This document shows positions 19,654-27,456 of a DNA stretch of 60,651 nucleotides, piece after piece. Under the pieces are notes generated by a model. It did not search any database. It was not told where the DNA came from and was given only the letters and a program-made list of their open reading frames with translations. This stretch comes from Pectobacterium polonicum (GTDB taxonomy: Bacteria > Pseudomonadota > Gammaproteobacteria > Enterobacterales > Enterobacteriaceae): the NCBI RefSeq assembly GCF_005497185.1, contig NZ_RJTN01000027.1, positions 1-60,651 on the forward strand. Reading direction: 5' to 3'. The first letter of the stretch is position 1. Every line of letters starts with the position of its first letter. The position numbers were made by a program, and so were the translations under genes.

Positions 19654-20919
19654 CTACTGCATAATCTGGTTTTTTAATGTCGCTTCAGCACGTTTTAAAA
19701 CGTTATCAACAGAATCACCTTTCAGTAATGCAGGTATTTCCGCGGCAATGGCGTTATCAACTTCCTGGGTATACATACCGTAGGAAACTTGTGGGATTTC
19801 AGTCACCCATTTAGAAAAATCAGCGAACACGGGTTGCCCACCAAAGAACGGATCGTTTACTGCGTAAGCAGGGCCGGAAGTGGCAGGAAGGAAAGTTGCG
19901 AGCGCACCACGATCGACCAAAAGGGTTTGATACATGCTGCTATCCGCCGCGAAGGTTTTCTGCAAAAACTCAATCGCCTGTTTAGTGTTTTTCCCACCCT
20001 TTAAGACATACCAGCTCGATCCTCCCTGATTGGAGGCATGTATTGCTTTGTCGAGATTCAACCGTGGAATAGGCGCAACACGCCATTTCCCTTTCTGATC
20101 CTCAGCACTTTTAATTGAACCAATCACCCATACACCAGAAACCACACTCGCTGATTTCCCGGCATTAAAGCTCCCCACAAAACTAGACCAACCAGAAATA
20201 GGACGTGCTATTTTTGCATCATTAATCGCTTTAATCGTTTTTAATGTTTCTTTCAGTGCATTGTTTTTAGTGAGATTGAGCTGCCCTTGATTATCAAAGA
20301 ACCATTCTCCACCGGACTGCATCATAATGTGAGGAAGAACCACATCGTTCATATCGTAGGTCAGCATATCAACGCCGGTTTTCGCTTTTACCTGCTTGCC
20401 GATCTCAATATATTTATCCCAGGTAATATTCACCATATCACTTTCTTTATAGCCGGCAGCTTCCAGATAATCGAGTCGATAGAACATTCCTGCCACGCCA
20501 GAATCGAAAGGAACACCGTATACCTTATTCTCTACCGTCATCACTTTAGTTTTATAAGGTGCAAATTTGCTATAATCGATAGAATCTTGTAATGGGATAA
20601 ACGAGTCAGGATAAGCCTGAAGATATTTCTGAGCATTATAATCTTCAATAAGTACAATATCAGGAAGAGAGTTTTTAACCCCAGAAGCCAGCATTGTATT
20701 TAATTTCTGCTCAATATCTTCTTTACCTGAGTCGATCACCTTCAGACTAAAACCTGGATCGGACTTTTTATATACCGACGATGCCTCATGCATTGCCGCG
20801 ACATTGAAGTTAGGGTCCCAAGCCCACACGGTGACTTCAGCAGCCAGGCTTTGACTCGATAAACCCAGCGTGAGGAATGAAACTGCAAATAGGGCAGGTA
20901 CTTTATTCTTGATCTTCAT
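19654..20919 (-). CDS. Periplasmic solute-binding protein of the galactan oligosaccharide importer
   Basis: 421 residues with a cleavable signal peptide (hydrophobic FAVSFLTLGLSSQSLA, cleavage before AEVTVWAWDP). A family 1 extracellular solute-binding fold follows: DIVLIEDYNAQKYLQAYPD, GMFYRLDYLEAAGY, and the C-terminal NAIAAEIPALLKG. It captures short galactans in the periplasm and delivers them to the permease pair. First gene of the operon; a GAAGGA ribosome site precedes the ATG. No beta-galactosidase gene is found with this operon, so intracellular hydrolysis must use an enzyme encoded elsewhere. Confidence 0.92.
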   Translation of the reverse strand: MKIKNKVPALFAVSFLTLGLSSQSLAAEVTVWAWDPNFNVAAMHEASSVYKKSDPGFSLKVIDSGKEDIEQKLNTMLASGVKNSLPDIVLIEDYNAQKYLQAYPDSFIPLQDSIDYSKFAPYKTKVMTVENKVYGVPFDSGVAGMFYRLDYLEAAGYKESDMVNITWDKYIEIGKQVKAKTGVDMLTYDMNDVVLPHIMMQSGGEWFFDNQGQLNLTKNNALKETLKTIKAINDAKIARPISGWSSFVGSFNAGKSASVVSGVWVIGSIKSAEDQKGKWRVAPIPRLNLDKAIHASNQGGSSWYVLKGGKNTKQAIEFLQKTFAADSSMYQTLLVDRGALATFLPATSGPAYAVNDPFFGGQPVFADFSKWVTEIPQVSYGMYTQEVDNAIAAEIPALLKGDSVDNVLKRAEATLKNQIMQ

Positions 20920-21311
20920 CAGAGCAGTCCTTCTTTACTTTTTGTAAAGAGAGGATATGAGTTACCGCATAATGAAGCAACGAGTTACACCGCTTACATT
21001 CTTTCATCCGGTGATACGGGTCACACAACAGGGGAAAAAATGACTAAATATTCGATCTAAATACAAAAAATTTAGGAAAAATTTCCTCCCATAAATCCCA
21101 TTCCAGTTGACAACACTGATCAAATCAAAAGCAAATAAAACAATAAGTAATTGAAAATAAAACAAAAAATGAAAATACAAAAACAAATAAAAAGATTATT
21201 CAGCTAATATTAACCATAATCGAACCTTCACCCTGGAATTACACAAAAATGAAAGCGTTACCACACTGAATCAAGAGGCACACGAGGATACCGGTGTGCC
21301 GCAAAGTATGT
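20920..21311. promoter_or_regulatory. AT-rich promoter region of the galactan operon
   Basis: 392 bp without a credible gene. It is very AT-rich between about 21040 and 21220. The only clear site is the LacI-type operator at 21250-21263, which would place a long leader in front of the binding-protein gene unless a second promoter lies nearer 20950. No RNA fold was convincing. Confidence 0.5.
21250..21263. promoter_or_regulatory. LacI/GalR-type operator
   Basis: TGAAAGCGTTACCA matches the general LacI-family operator TGNAANCGNTTNCA at nine of ten fixed positions, including the central CG. The likely ligand is the regulator encoded at 13945. Confidence 0.55.
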
Positions 21312-21893
21312 CTACGTTCTGGCAAACCAACCGTGAATGATGGCGTGCTGTAGCAGCATGATGGTCTTACCGTCTTTAATCCGGCCATCGTTCATCATCG
21401 CGACGGCTTCACTGAACGGCAGTTCCAGTACCTCAATATCTTCATCTTCCACGCCACCGCCCGCATTATCCCGCAGCGATTCATCATATTCGGCAGCGAA
21501 AAAGTACACACGTTCCGTCACGCTGCCCGGCGACATATAGGCATAGAACAGTTTCTCGACGTTGCCGATCGCATAGCCCGTTTCTTCTATTGCCTCGTTA
21601 CGAATGCACTCTTCGGGCGAATGATCGTCCAGCAAACCCGCGCAAGTTTCCAGCAGCATGCCGCTTTCGTTGCCGTTAACGAAGGTGGGAATACGGAATT
21701 GTCGTGTCAGAATCACCATGCCTTTCTCCCGGTTGTACAACAGAATCGTCGCACCATCACCCCGGTCGTAAACTTCACGGACCTGGCGAACTGTACCGCC
21801 ATTATTTCTTTTTAAATCAAAAGTATATTTATTCAGAATATACCAGTTATCGGATAGCAGCTTCTTTTCGACGATATCAATAGGAGACGACAT
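21312..21893 (-). CDS. nudK: GDP-mannose pyrophosphatase
   Basis: A 193-residue Nudix hydrolase that splits GDP-mannose into GMP and mannose 1-phosphate. The Nudix helix is visible as [24 protein letters not shown] near residues 85-108. The NudK/ADP-ribose-pyrophosphatase subgroup feature [20 protein letters not shown] is near 143. In E. coli nudK lies just beyond talA-tktB. Here the galactan cluster separates them, so this gene marks the far side of an accessory insertion in a conserved block. Confidence 0.93.
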   Translation of the reverse strand: MSSPIDIVEKKLLSDNWYILNKYTFDLKRNNGGTVRQVREVYDRGDGATILLYNREKGMVILTRQFRIPTFVNGNESGMLLETCAGLLDDHSPEECIRNEAIEETGYAIGNVEKLFYAYMSPGSVTERVYFFAAEYDESLRDNAGGGVEDEDIEVLELPFSEAVAMMNDGRIKDGKTIMLLQHAIIHGWFART

Positions 21894-22073
21894 GCAAACA
21901 CCTCGGCGATCGATGATTGGAAAGGCTCATTCATTTATAACAACGTAGATTCATCATATCCCCTTTTATTTGATGAGAAAACGGGCAGGATAACGGCGCA
22001 TTCCTGTTCTGGTTCGTCGTATGATAGACCTCTCTACCTTATCGCTGATCGCTACAATCGCCCTGGAGAAACC

Positions 22074-22304
22074 ATGCCATACGTCAATATCAAAATTACC
22101 AATGAAGGTGTCACCGCTGAACAAAAACGTCAGTTGATTGAGGGCGTGACACAGTTGCTGGTCGATGTGCTCGACAAAAACCCGAAAACAACCGTGGTCG
22201 TAATTGATGAAGTCGAAACAGACAATTGGGGGATCGGCGGCGTGCCAGTAACAGCGTTGAGAAAAGCGGCAGGAAAGCCATCAACGCCGTCTGATGTGGA
22301 TTAG
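22074..22304 (+). CDS. pptA: 4-oxalocrotonate tautomerase-family protein (PptA-like)
   Basis: A 76-residue small tautomerase. After removal of Met the N-terminal proline (MPYVNIKIT) is the catalytic base of this superfamily. The sequence fits E. coli PptA/YdcE, which tautomerises phenylpyruvate-like enols; its physiological role is unclear. It ends 2 bp before the next gene, so it may be the first gene of the run of small genes that follows. Confidence 0.85.
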   Translation: MPYVNIKITNEGVTAEQKRQLIEGVTQLLVDVLDKNPKTTVVVIDEVETDNWGIGGVPVTALRKAAGKPSTPSDVD

Positions 22305-22306
22305 CG

Positions 22307-22759
22307 ATGTTTAATCGCAATGCATTAATTTTATTCCTGAAAAACCAATCTGGAACCGTGCTATTAGATGTCGTTTACCCCAGATTTTCTGTACAGCGCT
22401 ATACCGCAGAAGACTTTACTTCTGTTGAATCTGAACAGCGTATTGGCATCAGCAGAGCCCCGAAAACCGCTACGGATAACGGATTGCTATTCTGGATTTA
22501 TGCGGAATTGGCAGAGGGATTGTGCAATCCTGAACACTATCTGCTAAACGCTTATTTTAAGCGCATAGACGAAGCCACATTTAATACGCAGGTCAAGAAT
22601 TATTGCGGCGATCTGCGACACCCCCCAGCCTTACCCTTGTCTAACCAACTCTTTCTCGGAGCCTTACTGATGTACGAACCAGATACTGATATGCTGGTAT
22701 CCATCTTTGCCGAATATGAACAGGAATACCTGCATTTTTTCTGGGAGTCCACCGCTTAA
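22307..22759 (+). CDS. Hypothetical protein, 150 aa
   Basis: I do not recognise this protein. It is soluble and rather acidic, with a hydrophobic N-terminal strand (NALILFLKN), aromatic-rich (FAEYEQEYLHFFWES at the C-terminus), and has no signal peptide or membrane helix. It starts 2 bp after pptA and is followed 13 bp later by another unknown gene and then an Imm53 protein. The context suggests a member of an immunity-protein array, but nothing in the sequence shows activity. Confidence 0.65.
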   Translation: MFNRNALILFLKNQSGTVLLDVVYPRFSVQRYTAEDFTSVESEQRIGISRAPKTATDNGLLFWIYAELAEGLCNPEHYLLNAYFKRIDEATFNTQVKNYCGDLRHPPALPLSNQLFLGALLMYEPDTDMLVSIFAEYEQEYLHFFWESTA

Positions 22760-22772
22760 GGGATCAAGAAAT

Positions 22773-23438
22773 ATGGATATTGAACAGTTAGCCGATGCGC
22801 TATACGAGGATTTAAACGGCTATATTTCCAGCGTGCAGTACACCAATACGAATACGCTAACGATTCATTTTTATTGCGATAACTGGCGCTATGACGAGCA
22901 GAACCATTGCTCTGTGTACTGTGAACCACCTGAATCTTATCTTCGCCATTTTATTATTTATTGTTATGGCGTTGCCGAACATGACATCCAACCGGCCAGC
23001 TCCGGCGAACTGACATTTACCGATCGGCATCCGCTATTGTGGGACTACAACACACAGAAAGGCGGTTTGTACTATTCCACGGCGACAACGACATCAAGCT
23101 ATGAACTACTCGGGCGCATCTGGGCGGCTCACCAACATCTTCTCAGCGACTGGCGACCAATGAGTCGTTACATCAACACGTATCGACACCAAGGAGAGTT
23201 AATATTTGGCAATGATGGCAACGGATTACTCGCTAACGGCCCCAAACCTTTACTAGACGCTTATCAACACGCGTTATCCAGCGTGCTTAAAACTCGCTTC
23301 GTTCCCTCCGTTGAAATGAAAGGGGGCGTTAAAGCCTTGCTCTTTGATGCTGGTTTTGTCATCTGCAAACATGTGGAACTACAAGAAATCTTCCCCGAGA
23401 CTGAAATATCAGCAGACCAAGGAAACACCGCATATTGA
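22773..23438 (+). CDS. Hypothetical protein, 221 aa, possible immunity-type protein
   Basis: Unrecognised. The start chosen is ATG GAT ATT, in frame within a longer open frame; the upstream extension overlaps the previous gene and has no ribosome site. The protein is soluble, with many aromatic and acidic residues (NWRYDEQNHCSVYCEPPESYLRHF near 35-58; YSTATTTSSYELLGRIWAAHQHLL near 100). No catalytic motif is visible. Small acidic proteins in tandem with Imm53 are often orphan immunities of polymorphic toxins. That is inference from position. Confidence 0.6.
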   Translation: MDIEQLADALYEDLNGYISSVQYTNTNTLTIHFYCDNWRYDEQNHCSVYCEPPESYLRHFIIYCYGVAEHDIQPASSGELTFTDRHPLLWDYNTQKGGLYYSTATTTSSYELLGRIWAAHQHLLSDWRPMSRYINTYRHQGELIFGNDGNGLLANGPKPLLDAYQHALSSVLKTRFVPSVEMKGGVKALLFDAGFVICKHVELQEIFPETEISADQGNTAY

Positions 23439-23459
23439 ATGCTCATGAGACGATGATGA

Positions 23460-23762
23460 ATGAACGAGTTGCAAGAAATTCAACAGTGGTATCAGGCGCA
23501 GTGTAACGGGACGTGGGAACACACGTTCGGTATTAGCATCGATACGCTGGATAACCCTGGCTGGAAAGTAAAAATCGATCTGGCTGAAACATCACTTGCT
23601 GGCAAGCCTTTTGCCCCACTGAGTCAGGGCGAGCAATCAGAAGACAGCGATTGGCTATTCTGTAAAACGGAAAACCTGCAATTCATTGGCTTTTGTAGCG
23701 TCAGTAATCTGCCAAAACTGTTAGCCATTTTTCTCAACTGGTGTGGTGATGATAAAACATAA
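23460..23762 (+). CDS. Immunity 53 family protein
   Basis: 100 residues. The pattern IQQWYQAQCNGTWEHTFGISIDTLDNPGWKVKIDL followed by DWLFCKTENLQFIGFC is characteristic of Imm53, a family that neutralises toxins of polymorphic toxin and contact-dependent systems. No cognate toxin gene lies in this window, so it looks like an orphan immunity. It overlaps the next gene by 14 bp. Confidence 0.8.
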   Translation: MNELQEIQQWYQAQCNGTWEHTFGISIDTLDNPGWKVKIDLAETSLAGKPFAPLSQGEQSEDSDWLFCKTENLQFIGFCSVSNLPKLLAIFLNWCGDDKT

Positions 23763-24039
23763 AACCGCTGAGTTTACAGTAAGGCTATGTTTAGCCGCTG
23801 AATCAACAAGGCACTCCCCCTGCCGCTCTGGCTATCGACCTAACCATAAAGATCCGGCTAGCGGCGCTTATTTTATGGGGCAATTCCATTTTGACGGTGA
23901 AATTGCCCCTGGGCAAACCACCTCAGCCACCGTCACCGTCATCGCGTCCACAGAACAACTTGAAACGCTTTCTCGCGTCGGCGAATGGACGCTATGGGAA
24001 GGACCACACTATGTGGGTAAGGCCACGCTGGATCAATAA
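23749..24039 (+). CDS. Stand-alone EF-Tu domain-III-like small protein
   Basis: 96 residues from the ATG at 23749; GTG codons at 23743 and 23746 are alternative starts. The sequence resembles the C-terminal beta-barrel of elongation factor Tu: HSPCRSGYRPNHK is like the SPFFSGYRPQ strand region, and GQFHFDGEIAPGQTTSATVTVI resembles the promotion strand, followed by GEWTLWEGPHYVGKATL. There is no GTPase domain. A free EF-Tu-like barrel overlapping an immunity gene could act as a decoy or immunity partner for a toxin that uses EF-Tu. This is inference; similar small proteins are annotated only by fold. Confidence 0.65.
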   Translation: MIKHKTAEFTVRLCLAAESTRHSPCRSGYRPNHKDPASGAYFMGQFHFDGEIAPGQTTSATVTVIASTEQLETLSRVGEWTLWEGPHYVGKATLDQ

Positions 24040-24085
24040 CGCGGCACCGTTTCGGTAGAGAGAAATATGCCCGTCTCCCCCAGAC

Positions 24086-25324
24086 TTATATTCCCAGCAT
24101 CGTATCAACCAGCAGATACATATTCAGGGAAACGACCAGCACGACAATGAGTTGCCCGATGCGCTGTACCCATTTGCCGTTAACCATCGAGCCCATCAGT
24201 TCACGGTTACCAGTGAAAGACAATAACGGAACCAGTGCCAGCGCAATCCCGAAGCTCAGTATCACCTGACTCAGCACCAACACTCGCGTCGGGTCCATAC
24301 CGGACAGGATCACGATAAATGACGGCAACATTGTGACAGTACGGCGAACCCAGAGCGGAATATGGAAACGCACGAATCCCTGCATCACCACCTGCCCTGC
24401 CAGCGTACCAACGACGGTAGAGGAAAGGCCCGCAGCCACCAAACTTAAGCCGAAAATGACTGCGGCAGCTTTTCCTAACAGCGGCTCAAGCGTGAGATAG
24501 GCTTTATCCAGATCGGCAATATCCTGATTACCGCTAAAATGGAACGCTGCGGCGGCTGTTGCCATCATCGCCAGATTGACGAATCCCGCTATCGTCATCG
24601 CAATCGCGACATCGACTTTCGTTGCCGAATAGCGTTCGGCACGGGTATGGTTTCCCTCATGTTGCGTCAGCGAAGAGTGCAGGTAAATCACATGCGGCAT
24701 AATGGTTGCCCCTAACACACCCGCCGCTAGCAGCACGGCATCGGAGGTCGGTAGACTAGGGATTGCCATGCCTGTGGCTAACGCGGACAGTTCAGGCTGA
24801 GAAAATACCAGCTCGACAATATACGCTGCTGCCACAAACAGCAGCAGCCCGCCGATGACCATTTCTAACGGTTTCTGCCCACGTTGTTGCAGCATGAGAA
24901 TCAGGAAAGTAGCGATGGCGGTGAGGATTGCGCCTTCCAGCAGTGACACGCCCAGCAACAATTTGAAGCCAATCGCCGCCCCGATAAACTCGGCTAAATC
25001 AGTCGCCATCGCAATAATTTCGGCCTGCACCCAGTAAGCCCAAACGGCCGGGCGCGGGAAACGATCGCGGATATGCTCAGCCAGATTCTTACCCGTTGCG
25101 ATCCCCAATTTGGCGGACAACAGTTGGATCAGCATCGCCATCAGGTTGGCCCACACCACCACCCACAGCAGCGTGTAGCCATAGGCCGCGCCTGACTGGA
25201 TATTTGTGGCAAAGTTACCGGGATCGATATAGCCAATTGCCGCGATAAATGCCGGGCCCATCAGAGAAAGTTTGACCTTCCTTGATGTACGGCTTGTGGA
25301 CTCAATAGCACGACTACCCGGCAT
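24086..25324 (-). CDS. mntH: Nramp-family manganese/iron:proton symporter
   Basis: 412 residues, 11 transmembrane segments. The metal-binding helix 1 motif [11 protein letters not shown] (DPGN) is near residue 32, and helix 6 [14 protein letters not shown] (MPH) near 206. It imports Mn2+, and Fe2+ less well, with protons, supporting oxidative-stress defence. The start is the ATG giving [16 protein letters not shown] Fur-type palindrome lies 45 bp upstream. Confidence 0.95.
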   Translation of the reverse strand: MPGSRAIESTSRTSRKVKLSLMGPAFIAAIGYIDPGNFATNIQSGAAYGYTLLWVVVWANLMAMLIQLLSAKLGIATGKNLAEHIRDRFPRPAVWAYWVQAEIIAMATDLAEFIGAAIGFKLLLGVSLLEGAILTAIATFLILMLQQRGQKPLEMVIGGLLLFVAAAYIVELVFSQPELSALATGMAIPSLPTSDAVLLAAGVLGATIMPHVIYLHSSLTQHEGNHTRAERYSATKVDVAIAMTIAGFVNLAMMATAAAAFHFSGNQDIADLDKAYLTLEPLLGKAAAVIFGLSLVAAGLSSTVVGTLAGQVVMQGFVRFHIPLWVRRTVTMLPSFIVILSGMDPTRVLVLSQVILSFGIALALVPLLSFTGNRELMGSMVNGKWVQRIGQLIVVLVVSLNMYLLVDTMLGI

Positions 25325-25369
25325 AGTATGACCCTTCTAACACTGTTGTTTTATTACTCTCACAAAAAC

Positions 25370-25382
25370 GATAATGATTATC
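25370..25382. promoter_or_regulatory. Fur box upstream of mntH
   Basis: GATAATGATTATC is a perfect palindrome matching the core of the Fur box. It is 46-58 bp before the mntH start codon and fits iron repression of mntH. I did not find a clear MntR palindrome beside it. Confidence 0.7.
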
Positions 25383-25499
25383 AAGTGCATTTAGGGTGGT
25401 AATACCAATTCTTTTGATAGTTAACGATGATGAGTCATTCAAAAGCTAAAAAACATCTTTTTTATCAAACAAATCTTAACAAAATGTACACTAAATAAT

Positions 25500-25684
25500 T
25501 CAAGTTGCAGGAAGGCGGCAACACAGTGAATCCCCAGGAGCTTACATAAATAAGTGACTGGGGTGAGCGAGGACAAATCGGCTAAGCCGATTTGAACGCC
25601 GCTTGCGGCGGCCTAATAGGGCGAGGCTCAGAGATGAGCCGAGTATTGCCAACGCACATGCCGTTTGAAGTATGACGGGGATAT
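25500..25684. repeat. MITE-like intergenic repeat with internal hairpins
   Basis: The element runs from TTCAAGTTGCAGGAAGGCGG to TTTGAAGTATGACGGGGATA, with roughly inverted ends (TTCAAG/TTTGAA). Inside are three palindromes: AAATCGGCTAAGCCGATTT, GCCGCTTGCGGC and GGCTCAGAGATGAGCC. From memory the outer sequence occurs in many intergenic sites of Pectobacterium, Dickeya and relatives; the three-hairpin insert distinguishes this copy. A fragment of its right end recurs near 44552. Confidence 0.6.
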
Positions 25685-25687
25685 AAA

Positions 25688-25718
25688 CAAAAAACCCCAT
25701 GCGGTGGACACGGGGTTT
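25688..25718 (-). terminator. Rho-independent terminator of grpE
   Basis: On the minus strand AAACCCC...GGGGTTT forms a stem followed directly by TTTTTTGT. It is 45 bp after the grpE stop. Confidence 0.7.
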
Positions 25719-25762
25719 GGATGAAGATACGTCTTAAATAGCGTGCGTAAAAGCAGAAAATA

Positions 25763-26350
25763 TTAGTCTTGTGCTTTTGAAACCGCAACCATCGCCGGGC
25801 GCAGTAAACGGCCGTTCAGCGTATAGCCTTTTTGCATGACCATCATGACATGGTTCGGCTGGTGATCGGCCGAAGGTAGCATGGTCATCGCCTGATGCAC
25901 TTCTGGGTTAAACGGCACACCCACATCACCCACAACCTCGATGCCAAACTTATGCACGGCATCCAGCAACGATTTCAGCGTCAGTTCGACACCTTCAATC
26001 ATCGCAGACAATGATTCGTTGGCTTTGTCCGCCGTATCCAGCGCACGTTCCAGATTATCGATGACTGGCAGCATTTCATTGGCAAATTTCTCTACCGCAA
26101 ATTTATGCGCCTTCTCGATATCCATTTCCGCACGGCGGCGAACGTTATCGGCTTCGGCACGAACGCGAAGCATATTGTCACGTTCGCGCTGTTGCAGCTC
26201 ACTAAACTGGGCTTCCAGCTCGGCGATGCGCGCATCACGCGGGTCAGCTACGTCTGCCGTCTCTGGCGCGGCATCCGCTTGCTGCCCTTTTGCTGCTTCC
26301 TTTTGATCCAGGACTTGCTCGTCAGGCGTTTTCTGTTCTTTACTACTCAT
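25763..26350 (-). CDS. grpE: Nucleotide exchange factor of DnaK
   Basis: 195 residues. GrpE releases ADP from DnaK so the chaperone can cycle. The acidic, disordered N-terminus (to ~45) precedes a long coiled coil ([43 protein letters not shown]), then the C-terminal beta domain with [14 protein letters not shown] and [19 protein letters not shown]. Divergent from nadK, as in other enterobacteria. A textbook sigma-32 promoter lies upstream. Confidence 0.97.
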   Translation of the reverse strand: MSSKEQKTPDEQVLDQKEAAKGQQADAAPETADVADPRDARIAELEAQFSELQQRERDNMLRVRAEADNVRRRAEMDIEKAHKFAVEKFANEMLPVIDNLERALDTADKANESLSAMIEGVELTLKSLLDAVHKFGIEVVGDVGVPFNPEVHQAMTMLPSADHQPNHVMMVMQKGYTLNGRLLRPAMVAVSKAQD

Positions 26351-26390
26351 GAAATTCTCCGCGGTTTAGCATTAATCTCGCTAGTTGCTT

Positions 26391-26419
26391 ATTATGGGGA
26401 TCAAAATCGGGGATTCAAG
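26391..26419 (-). promoter_or_regulatory. Sigma-32 heat-shock promoter of grpE
   Basis: Read on the minus strand: CTTGAA, 14-nt spacer, CCCCATAAT. This matches the sigma-32 consensus CTTGAA-N13-15-CCCCATNT. It ends about 40 bp before the grpE ATG. Confidence 0.85.
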
Positions 26420-26480
26420 AGAACCTGTCATATATTGGTTCCCAACGCTGCCGATACACCACGCTGAGGACAAAACAGCA

Positions 26481-27377
26481 ATGAACACACCGCTTACAAT
26501 GAACAGGCCGTTTAATTGTATTGGCATTGTCGGCCACCCGCGCCACCCAACGGCGTTGGCAACGCATGAGATGCTCTATCATTGGCTCACCGAAAAAGGT
26601 TACTCCGTTCTGATCGAACAGCAGATTGCGCGGGAACTTAACCTCAAAAACGCACCGACAGCTAGCCTTGCCGACATCGGTCAGCAGGCGGATCTGGCAG
26701 TGGTGGTCGGCGGTGATGGCAACATGCTGGGCGCAGCACGCGTGCTGTCGCGCTATGACATCAAAGTCATCGGCGTAAACCGTGGTAATCTCGGCTTTTT
26801 AACCGATCTCGATCCCGATCATGCCCAGCAGCAACTTTCTGACGTGCTCGACGGCCATTACCTGAGCGAACAGCGTTTCATGCTGGAAGCGCACGTTTGC
26901 CGCGCAAACCAGCCCGATAGCATCAGCACCGCCATTAATGAAGTCGTGCTTCACCCAGGGAAAGTCGCACACATGATTGAATTTGAAGTCTATATTGACG
27001 ACAAATTCGCTTTCTCTCAGCGTTCAGACGGCCTGATTATCGCCACGCCAACCGGCTCAACCGCCTATTCGCTTTCTGCCGGTGGCCCGATCTTAACGCC
27101 GTCTTTGGAAGCCATTGCGCTGGTGCCCATGTTCCCGCACACATTGTCTGCCCGCCCGCTGGTCATCAACAGTAGCAGCACAATTCGGCTGAAATTTTCT
27201 TGCATCACTAACGATCTGGAAATCAGCTGCGACAGCCAGATTGCGCTACCGGTGCAAGAGGGCGAAGAGGTTCTGATTCGCCGCAGCGAACATCACCTGA
27301 ATTTGATTCATCCAGAAAATTACAGTTATTTCAATACACTAAGTTCAAAACTTGGCTGGTCAAAAAAATTATTCTAA
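26481..27377 (+). CDS. nadK: NAD kinase
   Basis: Phosphorylates NAD to NADP with ATP. From this ATG the protein has 298 residues; starting at the in-frame ATG 26499 would give 292, the same as E. coli. I chose the first because GAGGA lies 11 nt upstream and the second has no ribosome site. Motifs: [15 protein letters not shown] (GGDG), [31 protein letters not shown]. Divergent from grpE and followed by recN, the usual order. Confidence 0.96.
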   Translation: MNTPLTMNRPFNCIGIVGHPRHPTALATHEMLYHWLTEKGYSVLIEQQIARELNLKNAPTASLADIGQQADLAVVVGGDGNMLGAARVLSRYDIKVIGVNRGNLGFLTDLDPDHAQQQLSDVLDGHYLSEQRFMLEAHVCRANQPDSISTAINEVVLHPGKVAHMIEFEVYIDDKFAFSQRSDGLIIATPTGSTAYSLSAGGPILTPSLEAIALVPMFPHTLSARPLVINSSSTIRLKFSCITNDLEISCDSQIALPVQEGEEVLIRRSEHHLNLIHPENYSYFNTLSSKLGWSKKLF

Positions 27378-27397
27378 GATTCCACTAATCTACTTTA

Positions 27398-27435
27398 CTG
27401 TATATAAAACCAGTTTATACTGTATGTAAACACAG
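27398..27435. promoter_or_regulatory. Two LexA (SOS) boxes upstream of recN
   Basis: CTGTATATAAAACCAG (27398-27413, one mismatch to CTGT-N8-ACAG) and CTGTATGTAAACACAG (27420-27435, perfect) are spaced 22 bp apart just before the recN start, as in E. coli recN. They imply tight LexA repression and strong SOS induction. Confidence 0.88.
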
Positions 27436-27456
27436 TCCTCATACAGGAAAACTATC

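Larger units (their letters stand above)
25325..25762. other. 438-bp intergenic region between mntH and grpE
   Basis: Holds, in order, the mntH promoter with a Fur-type site, a MITE-like repeat with several internal hairpins, and the grpE terminator. A small minus-strand frame covering the repeat is made of repeat sequence and is not a gene. Confidence 0.6.

Noticed and set aside
25582-25788. 68-codon minus-strand frame between mntH and grpE
   Set aside because: It is made of the intergenic repeat and the grpE terminator, and overlaps the grpE end.
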